64,000 nucleotides of DNA from Actinomycetes bacterium (lineage in GTDB: Bacteria > Actinomycetota > Acidimicrobiia > Acidimicrobiales > Bog-793). Below, piece after piece: positions 40,601 to 48,569 of this stretch (its first letter is position 1; each line of letters starts with the position of its first letter). The stretch spans positions 1-64,000 of the forward strand of contig JAKBAA010000003.1 of the NCBI GenBank assembly GCA_021809425.1, written 5' to 3'. Both the position numbers and the translations under genes were made by a program. Below the pieces are notes generated by a model that did not search any database, was not told where the DNA came from, and saw only the letters and a list, made by a program, of their open reading frames with translations.

Positions 40601-42165
40601 CCGACCGCTGGCGCCGCCACGGCGCCCCGGCGCCGTACGCCCTGGCCGACGCGTTCGCCATCGGGGTCGGCTCCCTCCTCGCCGCCGCCCTGGCCCCCGC
40701 CAGCGCCTCCCCCGCCGGCCGCCTCGTCGCCGTGCTGCTCGCCGCCGGCGCCCTTCTCGGCGGGCTCCGCCTCACGAGCGCCAACGACCGCAGCCGTCGC
40801 CGCATCGCCCCACTTCCGAGCGACGACCTCGGCGCCGTCCTCGGCGGGCTCGCCCTCGGGGCCGTCTCCCTCACCGCCGCCCGCGCCCTCGCCCCGGCCG
40901 CCCTCGCGCCGGTGCTCGCCGCACCCGCCCCGCTCGAGATCGCCGTGCTCGTCGCCGGCCTCCTCCCCATCGCCCGAGCCGGCGCCGCCGCCGGCGCCCG
41001 CCATCGCGGGCACCGCACCCGTGTCCTCGTCGTCGGCACCGGCCACGTCGCCGCCGAGGTCACCGCCCGCCTCGCCCGGACCGGCCGGGTCGACGTCGTC
41101 GGCCACGTCGACGACGAGCCGGCGCCGGGCGCCGACAGCGAGCGCGTCCTCGGACGCCTCTCCGGTCTCAGCCAGCTGTGCGACGAGCTCGCCGTCGAGC
41201 GCGTCGTCGTCGCCTTCTCCCGCAGCCATCCCGGCCACGTGGCCGCCATGCTGCGCGACCTCCCCGAGCACATCGAGGTCGCCATCGTCCCCCGCTACTT
41301 CGAGCTCACCGGGTGGCACGCCGTCCTCGACGACGTGAGCGGCCTGACGCTGCTCTCGCTCGGCGACCGCCGCCCCGGTCGCGGGGCCCGTGCCGTCAAG
41401 CGCGCCCTCGACTGCGCCGTCGCCGCCGGCCTGCTCACCCTCGGGGCGCCGCTGCTCGCCGCCGCTGCCCTCGCCGTCCACCTCGAGTCACCCGGCCCCG
41501 TCCTCTTCCGCCAGGAGCGCCTCGGCCGGGCCCGCAAGTGCTTCCGCATCATGAAGCTCCGCACCATGGTCCCGCTCGACGCCGACGCCGACCGCACCAT
41601 CCACCGGCCGGCAGTTCCCGGCGCCCACGAGTGGGATCCGCGCATCACCCCGATCGCACGCCTCGTCCGCCGCCTCGGCATCGACGAGCTGCCCCAGCTC
41701 GTCAACGTGCTCCGCGGCGAGATGTCCCTCGTCGGTCCCCGCCCCCTCGTCGCCGAGGAGTGCACCGGGCTCGCCGACTGGGCCGACCGCCGCTTCGACG
41801 TGCGCCCCGGGCTGACCGGCATGTGGCAGGTGTGCGGCCAGCACGACCTCTCCTTCGACGAGCTGCGCCGCCTCGACTACCAGTACGCCACCTCCTGGTC
41901 GATCGCCACCGACCTGCGCATCCTCGCCCGGACCCCCGGCCGCCTCCTCCACGGTGCCGGCGGCCTGGCGGTGTCCGCCCCGACCGCCACCGGGGCGGCT
42001 CCCGCCGGCGCCTCAGCGGCGGTGATGGCCGTTCCGGGCGTCGAGCTCCTCGCCGATCGCCGCACGCAGCCTGCCCTCCTGGCCCCTCCAGCGAGCCAGC
42101 TGCGCGTCCCGGGCGACCGCGGCGACGGCGGCAAGCCGGTCGTAGCCCGCCGCGAGCTCGGCTAG
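40585..42165 (+). CDS. Polyprenyl-phosphate glycosyl-1-phosphate transferase (exopolysaccharide initiation)
   Basis: About 526 residues: several N-terminal helices, a Rossmann-like middle domain (VLVVGTGHVAAEVTARLART) and the catalytic Bac_transf domain. FRIMKLRTMVPLD, GIDELPQLVNVLRGEMSLVG, GPRPLVAEE and RPGLTGMWQVCGQHDLSFDE are diagnostic. It attaches the first sugar phosphate to undecaprenyl phosphate. TTG at 40585 is chosen because GAGGAGG lies 7 bases upstream; a GTG at 40597 is the alternative. The C-terminus runs about 65 residues beyond the domain and overlaps the end of the convergent glycosyltransferase gene. Confidence 0.9.
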   Translation: MPSYVTDRWRRHGAPAPYALADAFAIGVGSLLAAALAPASASPAGRLVAVLLAAGALLGGLRLTSANDRSRRRIAPLPSDDLGAVLGGLALGAVSLTAARALAPAALAPVLAAPAPLEIAVLVAGLLPIARAGAAAGARHRGHRTRVLVVGTGHVAAEVTARLARTGRVDVVGHVDDEPAPGADSERVLGRLSGLSQLCDELAVERVVVAFSRSHPGHVAAMLRDLPEHIEVAIVPRYFELTGWHAVLDDVSGLTLLSLGDRRPGRGARAVKRALDCAVAAGLLTLGAPLLAAAALAVHLESPGPVLFRQERLGRARKCFRIMKLRTMVPLDADADRTIHRPAVPGAHEWDPRITPIARLVRRLGIDELPQLVNVLRGEMSLVGPRPLVAEECTGLADWADRRFDVRPGLTGMWQVCGQHDLSFDELRRLDYQYATSWSIATDLRILARTPGRLLHGAGGLAVSAPTATGAAPAGASAAVMAVPGVELLADRRTQPALLAPPASQLRVPGDRGDGGKPVVARRELG

Positions 42166-43197
42166 CCCGCCGGCGATCGAGCCGGCCTCGTTTGCGACGT
42201 GCACCGCGTACGGGAACAGCTCCCGCCCGAGCGGCCAGTCGGACACGAGCAGCGGCCGCCCGGCGTACACCGCCTCGTAGGCGGCCCGCATCACCGAGCC
42301 CGGCTCGGTCGTCAACGTCAGCACGGCGTGGGCCCCCCCGACCGCCGCCCGGTAGGCGTCCGGCCCGAGGAACCCCACGAAGCGCACGTTCGGCGGCGCC
42401 GACGACCGCAGCGCCTGCGGGCAGTCCGCCGGGTCCCCGGTCACGAGCACCTCGACGCCCGGCGACCGCCGGGCCGCCTCGAGCACGACCTCCACCGGCT
42501 CGTCCCGGGCGAAGCGCCCCACGTACAGCACCCGCAGCCGTCCCCGGTCCGACGGGACCGGCACGAGGTCGAGCATCGGCGCCTCGTGGACGACGACCGC
42601 CCGGCCACCCCAGCCCTCCACCATGGCCGCCCACGGCTCGGCGGCCACGAGCGAGAACGCCACCCGACGCGCCAGGAACCGGTGCAGGCGCCACAGCCGA
42701 CGCGACAGCTCGTCGCCCTGCGCCCCGAACCCCCCCGGATGGCTGTCGAGGGCGACCGGGAAGCCGAGCACCCGACCCGCCACGTACGTCACGAGCCCCG
42801 CCACCACCGGCGGGTTCGTCACGACCACGAGCGCCGGACGGTGCCGCAACCGCCACGGGGTGATCACGCTGCAGTGCAGGTAGCGCACCGCCGCGTGCGG
42901 CCGCCGGCCGGACCCCGGCGGGTAGAGGCTGATCGACCTCCCCCCGAGCGCCGCGGCGATCTCGGCCGAACGGCCGGCGACGGCGCCCCAGGCGAGGAAC
43001 ACGATCCCCCGCTCCCCCGGCCCACCGGCCGGCTCCGGGTCACGGCCGCCGGCGGCCCGGGCGCCGGGCGACCGGGTGCCGGGCGACCGGGTGCCGGCGC
43101 CGCTCCTGCCGGGCAGGCCCGTCCGCCGGCCGGACCTTCGGTCGTCTGCCCCGGGCCCGCCAGGTGGCGGGGCGGTGCCCGGCCCTAGGAGGCCCAC
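42013..43197 (-). CDS. Glycosyltransferase, GT-B fold (group 1/4-like)
   Basis: 394 residues. The N-terminal ~60 residues are low-complexity Gly/Arg/Pro and may not all be translated. The core has PALVVVTNPPVVAGLVTYVA, LRVLYVGRFARDEPVEVVLE and AYEAVYAGRPLLVSDWPLG, the usual donor-binding half of GT-B enzymes. It would add a sugar to the lipid-linked repeat unit. The GTG at 43197 overlaps the upstream glycosyltransferase stop. Its 3' end overlaps the sugar transferase gene tail-to-tail by 153 bases. Confidence 0.82.
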   Translation of the reverse strand: MGLLGPGTAPPPGGPGADDRRSGRRTGLPGRSGAGTRSPGTRSPGARAAGGRDPEPAGGPGERGIVFLAWGAVAGRSAEIAAALGGRSISLYPPGSGRRPHAAVRYLHCSVITPWRLRHRPALVVVTNPPVVAGLVTYVAGRVLGFPVALDSHPGGFGAQGDELSRRLWRLHRFLARRVAFSLVAAEPWAAMVEGWGGRAVVVHEAPMLDLVPVPSDRGRLRVLYVGRFARDEPVEVVLEAARRSPGVEVLVTGDPADCPQALRSSAPPNVRFVGFLGPDAYRAAVGGAHAVLTLTTEPGSVMRAAYEAVYAGRPLLVSDWPLGRELFPYAVHVANEAGSIAGGLAELAAGYDRLAAVAAVARDAQLARWRGQEGRLRAAIGEELDARNGHHRR

Positions 43198-44138
43198 GAA
43201 CGCGCCTCGACCACCGGGACGCCGTCACCGATCGAGCGCACGGTCCGCGCCGCCGCCTCCTCGAGGAGCCCCCGCGTCAGCACGCCGTCGGGCGGGCTGA
43301 CCGCGAGGCCGCGGGCGGCGAGGTGGCGGGCCAGCAGGCACTGATGGTCGTCCACGTGCTCGCCATGGGCGGCCTCGCGCGGCAGCAGCACCGGGCACCG
43401 CCCGGCGGCGAGGGCCACCAGGGCGGTTCCCACCCCGGCGTGGGCCAGCACGACGTCGGCCGACTCCACCGCCCGGCGCAGCTCCTCGGGGCTCACCATC
43501 GCCACCGAGGGGATCCCGAGGTTCTTCCCCTCCACCGGCCCGGTCTGCCACAGCACCTCGCAGTCGGCCGGCAGCACCGCCCGTGCCTGCGACACGAGGC
43601 GCCCGAAGGCGAACCGGGTCGACCCGACCGTCACGACCGCCCGCTCGATCGGACGCGGGTGGCGTGGCCCGGGCTCGAACGCGTCGAACACCGAGCCGAG
43701 GTAGGCGAAGCGAGACGCCACCTCCCACTCCGGGTACTGCCGGTAGCAGTTGACCCCGGGGATCGCCGCGACGAGCCGGCCGGCGAGCGACGGGCCGGTG
43801 AGGCGCGCCGCGCTCTCGATGTAGTGGCAGCGGATCCCCCGGCGACGGGCCAGCGCCATGAACGGCACCGCCGGCACCGACCCGGTGCTCACCACCTCCT
43901 CGAAGGGCTCGCCCCGCAGGATCCGCCGGGCAGAGCGCGCCGTCCGTACCGTTCCCACGATGCTGCGGGGCGGCGCCGGCTCGATGAACACGTGACGCTC
44001 GCCTGCCAGCAGCGCCCGGCTCTGGGGCGTCTCCCACGTCACCCATGTGACCTCGCGGGGCCCGCCCGGCAGGCGGTCGGCGAGGATGCGCAGCTCCTCG
44101 AGGTGGCCACCGACGCTGGCGACGAACAACGAGCGCAT
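43185..44138 (-). CDS. Glycosyltransferase resembling fused Alg14-Alg13
   Basis: 317 residues. The N-terminal half (MRSLFVASVGGHLEELRILA; VVSTGSVPAVPFMALAR; HYIESAARLTGPSLAGRLV) looks like Alg14/EpsE-type membrane-associated subunits. The C-terminal half (AVVTVGSTRFAFGRLV; ADVVLAHAGVGTALVALAAG; VLLPREAAHGEHVDDHQ) resembles the Alg13/MurG nucleotide-sugar domain. A single chain therefore holds both halves found separately in eukaryotes and many bacteria. The substrate is unknown but is probably a lipid-linked glycan of the exopolysaccharide. Confidence 0.82.
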   Translation of the reverse strand: MRSLFVASVGGHLEELRILADRLPGGPREVTWVTWETPQSRALLAGERHVFIEPAPPRSIVGTVRTARSARRILRGEPFEEVVSTGSVPAVPFMALARRRGIRCHYIESAARLTGPSLAGRLVAAIPGVNCYRQYPEWEVASRFAYLGSVFDAFEPGPRHPRPIERAVVTVGSTRFAFGRLVSQARAVLPADCEVLWQTGPVEGKNLGIPSVAMVSPEELRRAVESADVVLAHAGVGTALVALAAGRCPVLLPREAAHGEHVDDHQCLLARHLAARGLAVSPPDGVLTRGLLEEAAARTVRSIGDGVPVVEARSWAS

Positions 44139-44194
44139 TGGCGCAGCATGTCCTGCGCCTGTCCCGCTGGCGTCTCGTCGGCGTCTCCGGCCGG

Positions 44195-47100
44195 TCAACT
44201 CAGTCGCTGGCTCAGCTTGTGCAGGTCCGGCGACGGCGGGATGCCGAGCTCAGCAAGGCTTCGCTCGGCCCGACCGATCGTGGCGAGCGCCCGACGGCGG
44301 TTGCCCGACCGCTCGTGCAGCTCGGCGACCCGCAGGTAGTGACGCTCCTCGTACGGGTCGCTCTCGATCAGCTGGTCGAGCAGCACCAGCGCCTCCTGGA
44401 TGCGGTCCTCGGTGACGGCGTGGCGGACGCGCAGCTCGATCAGCTGGACCTGCAGGCGCGACAGCGACTCGCGCGTCGCCGCCGCCCAGTCGGCGTACCG
44501 GTCGGTCGGCAGCAGCTCTCCCTCGTACAGGGCGAGCGCCGAGCGGGCCAGCTCGGCCGACTTCTCCTCGGGGGTCGACGGATCGAGCGCCTGGACGGCG
44601 ATCCGCCGGAACACCTCGACGTCGGTCACCGCCTCCGGCGACAGCAGGATGAGCTTGTCGTCGCGCAGCAGGATGTCCCCGCAGGCCACCCGGACCCGCC
44701 ACAGCACGTTGCGCAGCCGGCGCAGCCCGACCCCCGGCGCCGACTCCGGCCACAGCTCCTCCACCAGCTCCTCGACGAGGATCCTCCGCCGGAGCGCCAC
44801 CAGCTTGAGCGCCGTCGCCGCGAGGCTCGTCGGCATCGAGATGAGCTCCTCCTCGTGGCGCACGCTGAACGAGCCGAGCATGGTGATCTCCCAGCGCGCC
44901 TGCGGGTCGAGCCGGCTCGCCGACGCCACCGCGACCGCCGGGACGGGCTCGAGCGACGACGACGGCTCGTCGCCCTCCGCGCCCACCGCCTCGCCCGCCA
45001 GCACGGCCAGGTCCGGCCCGGCCTTGGCCGTCGTCTCCAGGCGGTCGAGCGTCAGCTCGAGCAGGCTCGCCCAGCCGTTGGCCCCGTGGTCCCGGGCCGA
45101 TCCCGCCGCCGACCGGAGCCGTCGCGCGGCCCGCTCCACCAAACCCTCGGCGGCGAGGCGTGCGGCGTAGCACCCCTCGATTCGCGCCTGGAGCAACGGC
45201 TCGTCGCGCGCCATGCGCAACGATGCCTGGAACAGCTCCTCGGCGCTGCGCAGCTCGTCCGTCGCCACGGCGCGCACCGCCGGGCTCCATGCCGGCGCCA
45301 CCACCCCGTGGCGCGCCGCCATGTCCACCAGGCCGACGAGGGCACCCACCGACTCGAGCCTGCCGTCGTGGACGTACACCTCGGCAAGCGTCGCCGCCCA
45401 GCTCGCCCGGCGACCGTCGAGCGGCCCGGACACCCCGTGCGACGTCTCCTCGAACTCGGCGGCCTTCAACCAGCTGATCGCCGACGGGATGCGCGACCGC
45501 TGCAGCTCCAGCTCGGCCAGCGACCGGTAGGCGACGGCCCGCAGCCGCCGGTCGCCCTCGGCGGCGTCCGCGAACAGCCGGCTGGCCGTCACGAACGCCG
45601 GCTGGTACCGGCCCTGCAGGCTCTGGGTCTCGAGCAACAGCGCCAGCGCCCGCACGGCGATCGCCCGCTGGCCGTGGGCCACCGCGCCGTCGGCCGCCGC
45701 CTCGGCTCGCCCGGCCGCCTCGTCGAGCCCGCCGGCGCGCAGGGACACCTGCGCCTCGAGCAGCCCGGCGACCGACCGCAGCGCCACGTTGCCCGTGGTC
45801 GCCGCGTTCCGCTCGAGCCACGACGCCCACGTCCGGGCCACCGCCGGGCCCGACTGCTCGAGCAGGGCGATCCCGGTCACCTCGGCGAACAGCGGCGACA
45901 GCGGCAGCGCGTCGGGCTGGCTCACGAGGAAGCTCGTCGCCGGCCGCAACCCGTCCGAGCCGTCGGTGCCCAGCCGGCCGAGCACCCGCACCCCGGCCGC
46001 CACCGCCTCGGCGAAGGCGTTCGGGAACCCGCCTACCCCCTCGGCCACCTCGAGCGCCCGCGCAGCCAGCCGCTCCGCCTCCGCGGCGTCGCCGGCGACG
46101 AGCAGGCAGATGGCGGCCTCGCCCAGCATCAGCGAGGCGCTCCCCGAGGCGTCCGGCGCCACCTGGTCCGCCGCCGCCTCCAGCTCGGCCGCCATCCGGC
46201 CGTCGACGCCGTCGGCCATCTCAGCACGTGCCCGCCAGTAGACGAGCGGGCCGCGCAGCTCGTCGGGAAGGGGCAGGGACGCCGCCTCGCTGAGGCACTC
46301 GCCGGCCCGCGCCAGGTCGCCGGAGGAGATCCACCATGCGGCGGCCCGCGTCAGGTGCTGCAGCACCACCTCGTCCATCCCGCCGAGCCCCGCCATCGCC
46401 TCCTGGTAGCGAGCCGCCGACGGCAGGTCGGCGCGGTCCAGCGCCACGCGCACCGCCTGGCCGTACAGGCCGAGCACCGTTGCCGTCGGCGCCCCGCCCC
46501 GCCGGGCGTGCTCGGCGGCGTGCTCTACCTGCCCGGCCGACAGGAAGGCGTTGGCCAGCGCCTGGTGGGCGCCCGACCGCACCTCGTCGACCGCCCCGTG
46601 GTAGGCGGCCGAGCGCACCAGCTGGTCGCTGAAGGCCAACCGGTTGCGCTGCAGCACGATCACCCCGCGGGCCACCGCCGGCTCGAACGCCTCGACGTCG
46701 AGCTCCAGCTCGGCGAGCGCCGCCTCGAGCACCACGAGCGGCACCCGGCCGGCTGCCGCCACGACGAGCGCCAGCTGGGTCCGTACCGGAAGGTCCTCCA
46801 GGCAGGCGGCGAAGCGCCGCCGCTGGGACGGCTCGAGCCGCACCGGGTCGGGCAACGGCTCCCACCCCTTCAGCGCCCGGTCCGACAGGCGGGCCGCCGC
46901 GCCGAGGATCGCCTGCGGGTTCCCGCCGACCGCGCTCACGAGCGCTCGTACCACGCCGTGCTCCGGCACCTGGCCGAGGACCTGCTCGAGCAGCGCCGCC
47001 CCCTGCTCCTCGGTCAGCCCGTGCAACCGGCACGTCGACACCGGCGACACCTCGAGCTCCACCACCGGAAGGCCCGGCAGCTCCTCGATCGCCACGAGGG

Positions 47101-47626
47101 CGAGGCAGGGATGGCCGACGAGCGACTCCTCGACCGCCGTCACCACCGCCTGCAAGAACGCGACCGGAACCGCCTGGGCGTCGTCGAGCGTCACGAGCAG
47201 CGGCAGCCCCGGTGCCGCCGCCAGGCGGCGCAGCGCCCGGGCCGAGCGCTCCACGAGCTCGTCAGGGGTGACCTCGTCGCACGCGTCGAGCAGCTCGGCG
47301 AGCGCCGCCGGCCATTCCGCCCGCGGCGTCCCCACCGTGCTCGGCGGGCGCAGCTGGACGAGCGAGAAGTCCCGCGCCCGGGCGGCGGCGGCGCTCACGA
47401 GCGCCGTCTTCCCCGTCCCGGGCTCGCCCCGCAGCACGACCACGGCCGAGCCCCCCACCCGGCACTGCCCGAGCGCACGCTCCAGCTCGGCCAGCTCCCG
47501 GTCACGGGCGACGAGGCCGACCGCCGAGCGGGTCGCCGGGACGAGCAGCGCCGGCGGGACGCCCGGTCTCGTCCCCGGGACGGTCGCGTCGAGCGATCCG
47601 GTGTCTGACAGGAGCCGGTTCATCAC
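44195..47626 (-). CDS. Large transcriptional regulator: ATPase, helical repeats, C-terminal winged helix and BTAD
   Basis: 1143 residues. An N-terminal AAA/STAND-type ATPase has Walker A GEPGTGKTAL (residues ~67-76) and Walker B LPLLVTLDDAQ. About 600 residues of TPR-like helices follow. From about residue 908 an OmpR-like winged helix (ALKLVALRRRILVEELVEEL; LRRLRNVLWRVR) and a BTAD domain (ALYEGELLPTDRYADWAAAT) complete it. DNA binding is C-terminal, the reverse of SARP order. It lies between pilus and exopolysaccharide genes and could control either. GTG 47626 or ATG 47623 are both possible; a sigma-28-like promoter sits 5-8 bases upstream, making the mRNA nearly leaderless. Confidence 0.88.
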   Translation of the reverse strand: MMNRLLSDTGSLDATVPGTRPGVPPALLVPATRSAVGLVARDRELAELERALGQCRVGGSAVVVLRGEPGTGKTALVSAAAARARDFSLVQLRPPSTVGTPRAEWPAALAELLDACDEVTPDELVERSARALRRLAAAPGLPLLVTLDDAQAVPVAFLQAVVTAVEESLVGHPCLALVAIEELPGLPVVELEVSPVSTCRLHGLTEEQGAALLEQVLGQVPEHGVVRALVSAVGGNPQAILGAAARLSDRALKGWEPLPDPVRLEPSQRRRFAACLEDLPVRTQLALVVAAAGRVPLVVLEAALAELELDVEAFEPAVARGVIVLQRNRLAFSDQLVRSAAYHGAVDEVRSGAHQALANAFLSAGQVEHAAEHARRGGAPTATVLGLYGQAVRVALDRADLPSAARYQEAMAGLGGMDEVVLQHLTRAAAWWISSGDLARAGECLSEAASLPLPDELRGPLVYWRARAEMADGVDGRMAAELEAAADQVAPDASGSASLMLGEAAICLLVAGDAAEAERLAARALEVAEGVGGFPNAFAEAVAAGVRVLGRLGTDGSDGLRPATSFLVSQPDALPLSPLFAEVTGIALLEQSGPAVARTWASWLERNAATTGNVALRSVAGLLEAQVSLRAGGLDEAAGRAEAAADGAVAHGQRAIAVRALALLLETQSLQGRYQPAFVTASRLFADAAEGDRRLRAVAYRSLAELELQRSRIPSAISWLKAAEFEETSHGVSGPLDGRRASWAATLAEVYVHDGRLESVGALVGLVDMAARHGVVAPAWSPAVRAVATDELRSAEELFQASLRMARDEPLLQARIEGCYAARLAAEGLVERAARRLRSAAGSARDHGANGWASLLELTLDRLETTAKAGPDLAVLAGEAVGAEGDEPSSSLEPVPAVAVASASRLDPQARWEITMLGSFSVRHEEELISMPTSLAATALKLVALRRRILVEELVEELWPESAPGVGLRRLRNVLWRVRVACGDILLRDDKLILLSPEAVTDVEVFRRIAVQALDPSTPEEKSAELARSALALYEGELLPTDRYADWAAATRESLSRLQVQLIELRVRHAVTEDRIQEALVLLDQLIESDPYEERHYLRVAELHERSGNRRRALATIGRAERSLAELGIPPSPDLHKLSQRLS

Positions 47627-47631
47627 GGCAC

Positions 47632-47660
47632 GTAACGGCGCCCTTCGGCAGTTGTTTGAA
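47632..47660 (-). promoter_or_regulatory. sigma-28-like promoter of the ATPase/BTAD regulator
   Basis: Minus strand: -35 TTCAAACA (47660-47653), 13-base spacer, -10 GCCGTTAC (47639-47632). The start codon follows 5 bases later, so the transcript is nearly leaderless. Same layout as the pilin, pilB, pilD and pilT2 promoters. Confidence 0.55.
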
Positions 47661-47677
47661 CATTGTCTGCCGCTTCG

Positions 47678-47715
47678 CGTCCCTCCGGGACACCCTCAGC
47701 CGTCCCGGAGGGACG
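47678..47715. repeat. perfect 14-bp inverted repeat upstream of the regulator
   Basis: CGTCCCTCCGGGAC and its exact reverse complement are separated by 10 bases. It lies 17 bases upstream of the -35 box of the regulator promoter and after the pilin terminator. No T run follows on either strand, so it may be an operator rather than a terminator. Confidence 0.8.
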
Positions 47716-47741
47716 TCACCCGGCTCCGCCGGCGGCCCGCC

Positions 47742-47781
47742 TGCCGGTGACCGGAGGCCGCTTGCCGGTGACCGGAGGCCG
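47742..47781. repeat. 19-bp direct repeat
   Basis: TGCCGGTGACCGGAGGCCG occurs at 47742-47760 and again at 47763-47781, separated by two bases. A partial third copy (GCCGGAGGCCG) follows at about 47791. Part of the gap between pilin and regulator genes. Confidence 0.85.
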
Positions 47782-47833
47782 AACCTCGGCGCCGGAGGCC
47801 GTTCCGCCAGGGTGCCCGCGCACGGGCGCGCAA

Positions 47834-47867
47834 GGGCCCCGCCACCGCACTGCGGGTGACGGGGCCC
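47834..47867 (-). terminator. pilin-gene terminator
   Basis: A near-perfect 15-bp stem (GGGCCCCG core) with a 3-base loop, 46 bases after the pilin stop on the minus strand; it is followed by TT only. Confidence 0.6.
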
Positions 47868-47912
47868 CCGATGTCGTCCCGGGCCAGGGCCCGGGCGCCA
47901 GCCTGCGGTCCG

Positions 47913-48449
47913 CTAGCCGGAGGTCGACGGCGAGTTGCTCCAGCTCGACGCCGACGTCGGGGCAGCGTTCGAGTTGCAGGTCGTCGACTTCTGCGTCGAC
48001 CACCACGTGCCGCCGGAGGTCACGCCGATGGCCGTGCTGCCCGTGCCCTCGACGTCGGCGACGAAGTAGCAGTTGGTCCCGTCCGAGGCGGCCAGCACCA
48101 CGGTCGAGCCCGAGTCGGTCTCGTTGAAGCTGATCATGTTCGTGGCCGCCGTCGGGCCCGCAGCGGTGTACTGCAGGCTCGTGCCGGCCGCCTGGAAGTC
48201 CGTCAGCAGCGTCGTGTTGGTCGGGTAGTTCCCGTTGTTGTTGACGTAGATCGACTTTGCCGCGGTGAGCGCCGTGTTCAGGTTCGACTGCGCCGCGCTC
48301 TTCTTGGCCCCTCCCGTCACGGAGAGGTAGGTCGGGATGGCGATGGCGAGGAGGATGCCGATGATGAGCAGGACGACGAGCAGCTCGATCAGGGTGAAGC
48401 CCTCGTCCCCCTCCCCCTCTGCTCGAAGCCGCTTGATCATGGTCCGCAC
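47913..48449 (-). CDS. pilA: Type IV pilin (major pilin candidate)
   Basis: 178 residues. The class III signal is GDEGFTLIELLVVLLIIGIL, cut between Gly and Phe, with Glu at position 5 of the mature protein. The body is Ser/Thr/Asn-rich with two cysteines (NCYF and TTCN) that could form a disulfide. The GTG at 48449 is chosen because GAGGAGG lies seven bases before it; an ATG four codons in is an alternative. It has its own promoter and terminator, in line with strong expression of a major subunit. Confidence 0.92.
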   Translation of the reverse strand: MRTMIKRLRAEGEGDEGFTLIELLVVLLIIGILLAIAIPTYLSVTGGAKKSAAQSNLNTALTAAKSIYVNNNGNYPTNTTLLTDFQAAGTSLQYTAAGPTAATNMISFNETDSGSTVVLAASDGTNCYFVADVEGTGSTAIGVTSGGTWWSTQKSTTCNSNAAPTSASSWSNSPSTSG

Positions 48450-48499
48450 TGCTGTCCTCCTCGGGGTGGTCGACCCGGCCGGCCTATATGTCACGCTTT

Positions 48500-48528
48500 C
48501 TAACGGCAGTCCTGCCGTGAACCTTGAG
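48500..48528 (-). promoter_or_regulatory. sigma-28-like promoter of the pilin gene
   Basis: Minus strand: -35 CTCAAGGT (48528-48521), 13-base spacer, -10 GCCGTTAG (48507-48500). A 7-bp inverted repeat (ACGGCAG/CTGCCGT, two-base gap) overlaps the -10. The leader to the GTG is about 44 bases and holds a ribosome site. Confidence 0.6.
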
Positions 48529-48569
48529 GCCCCGCCCTCGGCCCGCCGGCGGCGGGCGCCGGCCTGGCG

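Noticed and set aside
47834..47867. Possible small RNA or riboswitch at the strong hairpin after the pilin gene
   Set aside because: A single stem just after a stop codon is better explained as a terminator; no conserved riboswitch core is seen.
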